NCBI GenBank assembly: GCA_009377695.1
Contig: WHTP01000019.1
Coordinates: forward strand, 1-61,418
Source of the DNA: Hyphomicrobiales bacterium
GTDB lineage: Bacteria; Pseudomonadota; Alphaproteobacteria; Rhizobiales; Xanthobacteraceae
Length of the DNA stretch: 61,418 nucleotides
Direction of reading: 5' to 3'
The notes beneath the pieces are model-generated. The model was not told where the DNA came from. It was given only the letters and a program-made list of their open reading frames with translations, and made no database searches. Each line of letters opens with the position of its first letter. The stretch's first letter is position 1. Of the stretch, positions 38,598 to 46,290 are shown piece by piece. The position numbers were made by a program, and so were the translations under genes.

Positions 38598-40310
38598 CTA
38601 ATGCCGTGGCCGCGTCATCACGTTGAGCGTGGCCGGCGTGCCCGAACGCACCTTGTCGAGCGCGCGCTCGAGCGCCGGCATGACAGCGTCGGCGGTCTCG
38701 ACCTTCTCGCCGTAGCCGCCGCAGCTCTCGACCACCTTCTCGAAATCGGGCGAGGGGCGCAGCTCCGTGAGCGGCATGATGTTCGCCTTCGCCGCCTTGC
38801 CTTCCGGGTAGACGTCGAGGGTCGACTGCCGCACCGCACCCCACATCGCGTTGTTGGCGACGATGGTGAGCGTCGGCAGGCTCTCGGAGCGGCCGACATA
38901 GTGATAGGGCAGCGGATTGCCGAACATATAGGAGCCGTCGCCGACCGTTGTGATGACGTCGCGATCCGGCGCCGCCAGCTTAGCGCCGAGCGCGGCGCCG
39001 AGGCCGAACCCGAGCCCGCCCGAGAGCAGGTTGCCCATGTAGGAGCGTGGCTCCGTCATATCGAGCGCCGCCAGCGGAACGCCGAGCTCGGAAATCACGA
39101 TCGCGTCCTTGCTCTTTACCTGGTTGAGGCAGTGGGCAAGATAGGCGAGGTGGACCGGCGACTGGTCCTTCACGCTCTCGATCAGCTTCTTGCGCTTGGC
39201 CGCATTCTCGTCGCGTGCGGTGGCGACTGCCTTGCGGCGCGCATCGGCTGCGCCGTTCTTCGCCTTGGCATTGGCGCCGAGCGCTTCGCGCAGCAGCCGC
39301 AGCGCCGCGCAGGGATCGCCCTGCACCAGCAGGTCGGCCTCGATCTCCTTGAACGGATAGCGCGTGGTGAGCGGGTCGGCCGAGATGTTGATGATCTTGG
39401 CGTCAGCGCGCGGGCCGCCGCTCAACGGAATCCACGGGATCACGCTGTCCAGCACGATCACGACATCGGCCTTCTTCACCCATGGGCCGGCCTCGAAGCC
39501 GAGATGCATGGGATGGTCGGTCGGCAGGTTGAAGTCGCGCGCTTCCGCCTGCACCACCGGGATCGTGAACTCGTTGGCGAGCTTGCCAAGCTCGATCACC
39601 GCCGCCGGGTCGCGCCCGATGGTCGATGTCACGATCAGCGGGAACTCTGCCTTGGCGATCATGGCCGCCGCTTCCTCGATGACGCGGCGCGCCGGCTCCG
39701 GCGCCGCGACGCCGAGCGGGCGAATGTTGCTGCGGCGCGAGTGCGTCGCCGGATTGGCAAGGACTTCTCGTGGAAGGGTCAAATAGACCGGCCCGCGCGG
39801 CTCGCTCATCATGATGTCGAGCGCGCGATCGACCACCGCGTCGGCCGGTTGCCCGTCGCGCAGCTCGTAATCCCATTTCACGAATTCGCGCACCATGCCG
39901 CCCTGGTCGAACGACTCCTGGCCCCAGTGGATCGAGCGGTTGCGCGAGGCGATGTGGCCGGTCTCGGTGATCGGCGTGCGGCCAGCGGCGAGCAGCAGCG
40001 GCACGTTATCACGCGCGGCATTCATGAGCCCGCAGATCGTGTTCGCAGTGCCGACGGTGACGTGCACCATCACGGCGGCGGGTTTGCCGCAGGTGCGATA
40101 GTAGCCGTGCGCCATCGCCATCGCGACGTTCTCATGCGGCACGGTAATGAACTTCGGAAATTTGGTGTTGCCGGTGTTGCGGGAAATGCCTTCCACGATC
40201 GGCGCGAAGTCGGTCCCCGCATTGGCGAACACAAAATCGATGCCGCGTTCCCCGAGCCGGGTGAGGTAGGCCTCCGCAGTCATTTCCTTGGTCGTGTCGG
40301 TGCTGCTCAC
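38598..40310 (-). CDS. thiamine-diphosphate enzyme of the acetolactate synthase/benzoylformate decarboxylase group
   Basis: A 570-residue ThDP enzyme with the three usual domains. The N-terminal domain has GIDFVFANAGTD and the activating Glu in FITVPHENVAMAMAHGYY. The central domain has FPLIVTSTIGRDPAA. The C-terminal domain binds ThDP-Mg through GDGSYMFGNPLPYHY and VANNAMWG. The reaction is a decarboxylation or carboligation of a 2-oxoacid-like substrate that cannot be named. The GTG at 40310 is my preferred start; ATG at 40280 is possible. It is divergent from the EutA-like gene, with an R3 repeat in the 268-base gap. Confidence 0.87.
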   Translation of the reverse strand: MSSTDTTKEMTAEAYLTRLGERGIDFVFANAGTDFAPIVEGISRNTGNTKFPKFITVPHENVAMAMAHGYYRTCGKPAAVMVHVTVGTANTICGLMNAARDNVPLLLAAGRTPITETGHIASRNRSIHWGQESFDQGGMVREFVKWDYELRDGQPADAVVDRALDIMMSEPRGPVYLTLPREVLANPATHSRRSNIRPLGVAAPEPARRVIEEAAAMIAKAEFPLIVTSTIGRDPAAVIELGKLANEFTIPVVQAEARDFNLPTDHPMHLGFEAGPWVKKADVVIVLDSVIPWIPLSGGPRADAKIINISADPLTTRYPFKEIEADLLVQGDPCAALRLLREALGANAKAKNGAADARRKAVATARDENAAKRKKLIESVKDQSPVHLAYLAHCLNQVKSKDAIVISELGVPLAALDMTEPRSYMGNLLSGGLGFGLGAALGAKLAAPDRDVITTVGDGSYMFGNPLPYHYVGRSESLPTLTIVANNAMWGAVRQSTLDVYPEGKAAKANIMPLTELRPSPDFEKVVESCGGYGEKVETADAVMPALERALDKVRSGTPATLNVMTRPRH

Positions 40311-40392
40311 GTTTTTGTCCAATCCTGTTGGGGTATGGCCCGAACCTACCGGCCGCCGTACCCCTGTCAATGCGAGCCCATGCATGGGGGAT

Positions 40393-40498
40393 CGTCATTC
40401 CGGGGCGCGGGCGCAAGCCCGCGAACCCGGAATCCACAACCCCGGCTGCGGCGTATGGATTCCAGGCTCGCCGCTTCGCGACGCCCCGGAATGACGAC
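40393..40498. repeat. palindromic repeat R3
   Basis: GTCATTCCGGGGCG at the left and CGCCCCGGAATGACG at the right are inverted ends around GGAATCCAC and GGATTCCAGGCTC. It lies in the divergent promoter region of the ThDP and EutA-like genes, so promoters must fit on either side of it. Confidence 0.75.
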
Positions 40499-40578
40499 GG
40501 CTGGGCCGTTTGCGACCCCGCGGCGGCTCCCCTATAGAAGAAGCCGATTTTGCTTCTGCTCGAAGGAGGTTGCTCGCA

Positions 40579-42318
40579 ATGGCCGACGGTGACGACAAGA
40601 AAGACCCGCATCAACTGGGCGACCACCTCCTCGGCACCGACGTCATCCACCAGCACGAACCGGGCGGGGATTACGACCATGACCACGACCATTTCGAGTT
40701 CGACGATGATGCGCCGCTGGAAGAAAATCCCATCTGGCTGCAGGACCACGTCACGCTGGTGAGCGTCGGCATCGACATCGGCTCGTCCGGCACGCAGGTG
40801 ATCTTTTCGCGTATCAACTTGCGCCGCTATGGCGAGGACCTCACCAGCCGCTACTACGTGGTCTCGCGCGAGACGCTTTATCAGTCTCCAGTCGCGCTGA
40901 CGCCCTATGCCAGCGAAGAACGCATCGACGACGACGGGCTCAAGCGCATCATCGAGGATGCCTACAAGGCCGCCGGGCTCGATCCCGCCAATATCGACAC
41001 CGGCGCCGTGATCCTCACCGGCGAGGCGCTGCGGCGCGAGAACGCCGAAGGCATCGCGAAGCTGCTGTCGGAGCAGGGCGGTGATTTCGTCTGCGCCACC
41101 GCCGGCCATCACATGGAGTCGATGCTCGCGGCCTACGGCTCCGGCGCGTCGAAGGCGTCGCACGAAGGCGACAAACGCATCCTCAACATCGATATCGGCG
41201 GCGGCACCACCAAGCTTGCGATCGTCGAGAAGGGCTTCGTCACTGCGACGGCGGCGGTGCATATCGGCGGTCGCCTGCAGGTGGTCGACGAGAAGGGCCA
41301 CATTGTGAGACTCGATCCGGCCGGGCGCTATCACGCACGGCAGGCCGGCTTCGACTGGCACAAGGGCGATGTTATCGATCCGAAGCTGCTCGATGTTGTC
41401 GCCGAGACCATGGCCGACGAGCTCGTCGCCGCGTTGACACAGCGGCCGATGCCGCACGCAGTCGAGCACCTCTACCTCACCGATGCGATTCTCGACCTCG
41501 GCAAGATCGACGGCATGCTGTTCTCCGGCGGCGTCGGCGAATACGTCTACGGCCGCGAAACCCGCGACTTCGGCGACATGGGCCGCCGTCTAGGGCAGGC
41601 GATCCGCCGCCGCGTCGATGCCGGCAAGTTGCCGTGGCCGCTGTTGCCCGCGATCGAATGCATCCGCGCCACCGCGCTCGGGGCGTCGGAATACAGCGTC
41701 CAGCTCTCCGGCAACACCAGCTATATTTCGAAGCCCGGCGAGCTCTTGCCGCGGCGGAATCTGCAAGTGATCCAGCCGCCGTTCGAATGCGAGGAGACGA
41801 TCGACGGATCGAAGCTCGCGAAGGCGATCCGCGCGCATTTCACGGCGTTCGACCTGATCGAAGGTGAGGGCGAGGTGGCACTGGCGCTCAAGTGGCAGGG
41901 CTTGCCCGCCTACGAGCGCATCGCCGCGTTCGCGGAAGGCATCCGCCACGGTCTCAAGAACACGATCGAGCACAGGAAGCCGGTCTACATCATGCTCGAC
42001 GGCGACATCGCGCAGACGCTGGGTGCGATTCTTCGTGAAGAGCTTCTGGTCGAGAGCGAGATCCTGTGCATCGACGGCGTGATGCTGCGCGATTTCGACT
42101 ACATCGATCTCGGCCGCATCCGGATGCCGTCATACACGGTGCCGGTCACCATCAAGTCCCTGGTGTTCAGCGAGGACGTACAGGGCGGCCGGCCGGTGCA
42201 GCGCATTCACCATCATGACGATCATGACCACAGTCATGCTCACGGTCATTCGCACGGGCACGATCACCACCATCATGGTCATGATCATCGCCGCCACGAA
42301 CCAAAACATTCGCACTGA
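40579..42318 (+). CDS. eutA: EutA-like reactivating factor with histidine-rich ends
   Basis: A 579-residue ASKHA-fold protein closely resembling EutA, the ATP-dependent factor that swaps damaged B12 out of ethanolamine ammonia-lyase. Nucleotide-binding motifs are VGIDIGSSGTQVIFSR and LNIDIGGGTTKLAIV, with LFSGGVGEYVYGR later. Typical EutA is about 470 residues; here an acidic His/Asp N-terminal stretch (around DYDHDHDHFEF) and a C-terminal tail with 19 His in its last 36 residues are added, both likely metal-binding. The start follows a near-perfect GAAGGAGGT. No eutB, eutC or other eut gene is in the window, so the client enzyme may be different. Confidence 0.85.
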   Translation: MADGDDKKDPHQLGDHLLGTDVIHQHEPGGDYDHDHDHFEFDDDAPLEENPIWLQDHVTLVSVGIDIGSSGTQVIFSRINLRRYGEDLTSRYYVVSRETLYQSPVALTPYASEERIDDDGLKRIIEDAYKAAGLDPANIDTGAVILTGEALRRENAEGIAKLLSEQGGDFVCATAGHHMESMLAAYGSGASKASHEGDKRILNIDIGGGTTKLAIVEKGFVTATAAVHIGGRLQVVDEKGHIVRLDPAGRYHARQAGFDWHKGDVIDPKLLDVVAETMADELVAALTQRPMPHAVEHLYLTDAILDLGKIDGMLFSGGVGEYVYGRETRDFGDMGRRLGQAIRRRVDAGKLPWPLLPAIECIRATALGASEYSVQLSGNTSYISKPGELLPRRNLQVIQPPFECEETIDGSKLAKAIRAHFTAFDLIEGEGEVALALKWQGLPAYERIAAFAEGIRHGLKNTIEHRKPVYIMLDGDIAQTLGAILREELLVESEILCIDGVMLRDFDYIDLGRIRMPSYTVPVTIKSLVFSEDVQGGRPVQRIHHHDDHDHSHAHGHSHGHDHHHHGHDHRRHEPKHSH

Positions 42319-42603
42319 TTGAGTCCGGCAATGAGTGACGGGGGCGACTTAGTAGCCTCATCAGGGAGGAAGCCGGTGACAACGTCATCCGGGCCATCGT
42401 GCATGCCAGGGATTTCCGTCGGGAATATCTGGATTTTTACGTCAAGGTGGGCGATGTTGTGCGGCAAGCGCGGGCGCATACCCCTCGCTGCGCACCCCGA
42501 CCAGAGATCCGATCCTTGTGCGCATGCGCGCGGAGATAATGCGTCGCCTTCCGGACCGATGCTGCTCCCTGTGGGCTACGCATTGAGGACTATGAGCTTC
42601 GAT
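42319..42603. other. gene-free stretch before an R3 repeat
   Basis: Between the EutA-like gene and the bicupin are 420 bases. The first 285 hold no convincing gene. One frame stays open from 42339 to a TAA at 42537 and encodes AIVHARDFRREYLDFYVKVG among other residues, which looks protein-like but has no ATG, so it may be a remnant. Confidence 0.4.
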
Positions 42604-42609
42604 ACGACT

Positions 42610-42703
42610 CCCTCCGCTCATTCCCGCGCACGCGGGAATCCAGGAGCCTCGCGCCGAAGCGTCACTCGCTCTGGGTCCCCGCGTTCGCGGGGACGAGCGG
42701 ACC
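42610..42703. repeat. palindromic repeat R3
   Basis: CTCCGCTCATTCCCGCG with CGCGGGAATCCAGG, then CTGGGTCCCCGC with GCGGGGACGAGCGG. This is the intergenic form of the element found inside the Bug gene at 24232. Confidence 0.75.
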
Positions 42704-42738
42704 GGTTGAGCTGAACGAAGAACTGCAAGGAGCATTGC

Positions 42739-43866
42739 ATGGCCAAGAACGCCGTCGTTTCCGAGGAACTGGCGAAGAAATTCGCGACCGAGAAAGAGAC
42801 GCCCTACACCCGCTGGGTCAAGGCCGAAGGCCTCGACATCATCCCGGCGCTCTATGTGCGCAACCTGCGCACCGTCGACCTGAAGCCCTGGGCGCGGCGC
42901 GGCGGCAATGCGGTGTTCGTCAATCATGACGCCTCGCGCGTCTCCAACGACAGCTACGTCATGGAAATCCCGGCTGGCAAGAAGCTCGAGCCGCATCGGC
43001 AGCTCTACGAGGAGATGATCCTGATCCTCGAAGGCCGCGGCTCCACCACGGTGTGGAACAACGAGGGCAAGCGCATCACCTTCGAGTGGAAGGCGGGCTC
43101 GCTGTTCTCGATCCCGCTCAACTGCTGGCACCAGCACTTCAACGGATCGGGCAAAGAGCCGGCGCGCTATGTCGGCGTCACCAATGCGCCGCCGGTGTTC
43201 AACCTCTACGAAGACCTCGACTTCATCTTCGGCTGCGATCACGACTTCAAGAACCGTTTCAACGGCGAGCCCGACTACTTCGCTGCCAAGAACGAGCAGG
43301 ACGGATTCCTGCTCAAGACCAACTTCGTGGCCGACGCGGTCAATCTTCCGCTGATCACCGCCAAGGAGCGCGGCGCCGGCGGCGGCCACATTCGGTTCAC
43401 GATGGCCAAGGGTTCGATGAACTCACATATCTCGCAATTCCCGATCGGCACCTACAAGAAGGGCCATGCGCACGGGCCGGGCGCTTACGTCATCATCCTG
43501 TCGGGCGAAGGCTATTCGCTGATGTGGCCGGAAGGCGAGGAGCCCAAGCGCTACGACTGGGAGGTCGGCACGCTGATCGTGCCCCCGAACATGTGGTTCC
43601 ACCAGCACTTCAACTCCGGCACCACGCCGGCGCGCTATCTCGCGCTCAAACACGAGACGGTGTCGATCCGCAACGCGCAGGGCGTGCCGAAGGCGTGGAT
43701 CAGCCGCCGCGTCGGCGGCGACCAGATCGACTACGCCGACGAGAAGCCGGAGGTCCGCAAGATATTCGCGGACGAGATGGCGAAGCACGGCATGCAGCCG
43801 CGCATGGACCAGGCCTATCAGCAGGAGCTCGCCGACCTGCCGCCGAAGCAGGACGCGGCGGCGTAG
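42739..43866 (+). CDS. two-domain cupin (bicupin)
   Basis: A 375-residue protein with two cupin barrels. The first (about residues 65-140) has EPHRQLYEEMILILEGRG and IPLNCWHQHFNGSG. The second (about 215-300) has KKGHAHGPGAYVIILSGEG and VPPNMWFHQHFNSG. His and Glu residues at the cupin metal positions are present in both barrels, so it is probably a metalloenzyme such as a dioxygenase or isomerase. It resembles gentisate-dioxygenase-like cupins only in fold. It follows AAGGAGCATTGC upstream and is convergent with the TctAB gene. Confidence 0.83.
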   Translation: MAKNAVVSEELAKKFATEKETPYTRWVKAEGLDIIPALYVRNLRTVDLKPWARRGGNAVFVNHDASRVSNDSYVMEIPAGKKLEPHRQLYEEMILILEGRGSTTVWNNEGKRITFEWKAGSLFSIPLNCWHQHFNGSGKEPARYVGVTNAPPVFNLYEDLDFIFGCDHDFKNRFNGEPDYFAAKNEQDGFLLKTNFVADAVNLPLITAKERGAGGGHIRFTMAKGSMNSHISQFPIGTYKKGHAHGPGAYVIILSGEGYSLMWPEGEEPKRYDWEVGTLIVPPNMWFHQHFNSGTTPARYLALKHETVSIRNAQGVPKAWISRRVGGDQIDYADEKPEVRKIFADEMAKHGMQPRMDQAYQQELADLPPKQDAAA

Positions 43867-43915
43867 GGCTGCGACGTGTCGCAGGCTTGAGCCTGAAGAC
43901 GATTGATCCGAACGT

Positions 43916-43946
43916 ATCCGGCGCCGGTCGTAGACCGGCGCCGGAT
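43916..43946. terminator. long hairpin between convergent genes
   Basis: ATCCGGCGCCGGTC and GACCGGCGCCGGAT make a perfect 14-bp stem with a GTA loop, between the bicupin and TctAB stops. The T-tract is weak (CGCGTTT), but the symmetry suits a bidirectional transcript end. Confidence 0.65.
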
Positions 43947-43957
43947 CGCGTTTGGCG

Positions 43958-46018
43958 TCATACCGACGGCATGATTTTCAGAGCTGGAAAGAAGCCGCCG
44001 ATGATCGTCGGGGGCCACGGAATCGTCAGCAACTGATCGAACACAAAGTAGATTATGAACGGCAGGCCGAAGGCTTGCGGGAGTACCAGGCTCCAAGGTT
44101 CCCGATTCTCCAGGCGCATATAGACGACCACGAAAATAGCCATCGTCGGGATCAGTCCGATCACAGCCATCGAGCCTATGAGAGCGGCCACCCAGCCAAA
44201 GAATATGACGGCGCGCTTCATTACGACGCCGCTGGTCAGATCGGAATCGTCGGCCTGGAGGTCCATGTGGATCTTCTGCTGCACGACCGCGCGCGCCTGG
44301 TCCTGGATCTCGGCGGGTGCCGCCGCTGTGGCGCGGACGGCCTGATTGAGCAAGCTGAGTATTGCGACGATGAGGCCGATCACGCCGACGATCACGGGGA
44401 CGACTTTCGCCGAATAGTCCCAGGACATCGCCTGGATCAACATGATGGCGAATATGCCGATCCAGAAGGCGTAGAACACGTCGCCGCGGTGGAAGCGCGG
44501 CCGTCCGAAGCCGGATAGCATGTTCTTCAATCCGCCGTGAATTTTGACGTCCTGAAAGAATGGCCGCAGCAGAGTGTAGAGCGCGACGGAAAGCAATCCG
44601 ACAACGACCGGCCGTAGCAACCAGCTCGTACCGTAGCGTTCGATCGAGATGAACATGTAGCGTTCGATGGTTGCGCCGAGCACGAAGCCAAGGATGAGCG
44701 GTGGCCGCGGCCATTGGAGCCGCTTCATGGTCCAACCCAGGATCCCGAACAAGATGAGCGTATAAAGATCGCCCCACTGGCGCGTCGCCTGGAATGCGCC
44801 GACGAACATTACGCCAAGCACGATAGGCAGGATCAGCGTGTATCGCAGCGTCGCCAGTTTTGCGAGTTGGCCGCTGAATGCGAAGCAAATACCCGCCCCG
44901 AGGATGTTCGCGATCGCGATGCTCCACACCATCGAATACGTAATGGCGAGATGCTTGGTCAGCATGTCCGGGCCCGGAACGAGCCCGTGAATGAGGAAAG
45001 CGCCAAGGAGGATCGCCATGCTGGCGCTGCCAGGCACGCCGAACGCGATGGTCGGCACCAGCGCGCCCCCTTCCTTTGCATTGTTTGCGCTCTCGGGCGC
45101 AATCACGCCGCGGACATCGCCGGTGCCGAAAGTCTGCTGGGCATTCTTTTCGGTTTGCACGGCGTGGCCATAGGCCAGCCAGTCAATGACGGAGGCGCCG
45201 ATGCCGGGCAGTGCGCCGACTGCGGCGCCGAGGCTGCCGCAGCGCATGATCAGCCACCAGTTCTTGAGCCCGTCCTTGCAACCTTGCAGCATGCCAGCCG
45301 TGACGTTGAACTTGGCAGAGCTTGCGATGGCGGTGCGCTTGATTGCGAGGTCGCAAAGCTCGGGCAGCGCGAACACGCCAAGGACCATCGGCACCAGCGG
45401 AAGCCCATCCCACAGATAGAGGCTGTCCATCGTCCAGCGCAATGTGCCGCTTTGCGGATCGGTGCCGATCATCGACAGCATGAGTCCGAAACACGCCCCT
45501 GCCAGCCCGCGCAGCGGCGCATTGCCCGAGAGGATCGCCACCATGGATATACCGAAGATGGCGAACGCCAGCAGTTCCGGCGACCCGAGATACAGGATGA
45601 CCGGCCGCAGGATCGGAATTGTAATTGCCAAGATGGCCGCGCCGAACAGGCCGCCAATCAGCGATGCCGTGTAGGCCGCGGCGAGTGCGCGGCCTGCCTC
45701 GCCGCGCTTGGCCATGGGAAACCCGTCAAGCACCGTTGCCTGCGAGCCCGCGGTTCCGGGCACCCCGAAAAGAACCGCAGGGATCGTGTCGCTTGTCGTC
45801 GTCACCGCTCCCATGCCGAGCAACAGGCCAAACGCCGCGTACGGGTCCATGTTGAAGGTGAACGGCAGCAGGAGCGCCATGCCCGCCAAACCGCCGACCC
45901 CCGGCATGATGCCAAGCGCGAGGCCCATGAGGACGCCGAGAGCCAGGTACATCAGCCGTGTCGGCTCCAGGATCAGCAACAGCGCTGATCCAGCCGCATC
46001 AAGCATGCTGAATTCCAT
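43958..46018 (-). CDS. fused TctA-TctB tripartite tricarboxylate transporter permease
   Basis: A 686-residue membrane protein. Residues 1 to about 500 are TctA-like, with LGIMPGVGGLAGMALLLPF, SDTIPAVLFGVPGTAGSQA, ALPGIGASVIDWLAYG and GVPGSASMAILLGAF. Residues about 515-686 form a TctB-like four-helix domain, with AFWIGIFAIMLIQAMSW and LPTMAIFVVVYMRLE-type helices. The two are usually separate genes; here they share one chain. With a Bug protein they import a carboxylate using the proton or sodium gradient. The start at 46018 follows GGGAGGG. No Bug gene adjoins it, so its partner must be one of the others nearby or elsewhere. Confidence 0.9.
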   Translation of the reverse strand: MEFSMLDAAGSALLLILEPTRLMYLALGVLMGLALGIMPGVGGLAGMALLLPFTFNMDPYAAFGLLLGMGAVTTTSDTIPAVLFGVPGTAGSQATVLDGFPMAKRGEAGRALAAAYTASLIGGLFGAAILAITIPILRPVILYLGSPELLAFAIFGISMVAILSGNAPLRGLAGACFGLMLSMIGTDPQSGTLRWTMDSLYLWDGLPLVPMVLGVFALPELCDLAIKRTAIASSAKFNVTAGMLQGCKDGLKNWWLIMRCGSLGAAVGALPGIGASVIDWLAYGHAVQTEKNAQQTFGTGDVRGVIAPESANNAKEGGALVPTIAFGVPGSASMAILLGAFLIHGLVPGPDMLTKHLAITYSMVWSIAIANILGAGICFAFSGQLAKLATLRYTLILPIVLGVMFVGAFQATRQWGDLYTLILFGILGWTMKRLQWPRPPLILGFVLGATIERYMFISIERYGTSWLLRPVVVGLLSVALYTLLRPFFQDVKIHGGLKNMLSGFGRPRFHRGDVFYAFWIGIFAIMLIQAMSWDYSAKVVPVIVGVIGLIVAILSLLNQAVRATAAAPAEIQDQARAVVQQKIHMDLQADDSDLTSGVVMKRAVIFFGWVAALIGSMAVIGLIPTMAIFVVVYMRLENREPWSLVLPQAFGLPFIIYFVFDQLLTIPWPPTIIGGFFPALKIMPSV

Positions 46019-46166
46019 GGGGCGCGCCCTCCCATTTTGATCGACCTTACAGCCGCTGCTCACGCGACGTCGTCGTCACCGGAGTTCAAACACCGATCTT
46101 GCTATTCACGAGGTGGGGCGCGCGACGCGGCCATTTGTTGCATCCCGGCATGGAACTTTTTCGCGG

Positions 46167-46192
46167 ACAAAAAACTGCAAAGAAAACAGTTA
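46167..46192 (-). terminator. weak intrinsic terminator of the efflux operon
   Basis: Read on the minus strand, AACTG and CAGTT form a short stem with a 9-base loop followed by TTTTTG. It lies about 100 bases after the mdtC stop, in an AT-richer gap (46019-46290) that should also hold the TctAB promoter. Confidence 0.4.
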
Positions 46193-46290
46193 GGCGGCGC
46201 GATTGTATCCGCGGCGCGACAACATGCCCGCCCATCAACAGATGCAAAGGTTCGATTCAAAATCGATGTGTGCAGTGCGTAGGAGATTTT

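Noticed and set aside
38601..40592. A very long frame on the plus strand, opposite the ThDP enzyme gene
   Set aside because: It is the mirror of a gene with clear ThDP motifs. Its product is rich in Arg, Ala, His and Asp with no domain, as expected for antisense of high-GC coding DNA.
44714..45988. A 424-codon plus-strand frame inside the TctAB gene
   Set aside because: It is opposite a clear membrane permease; the predicted product is highly charged and has no family features.
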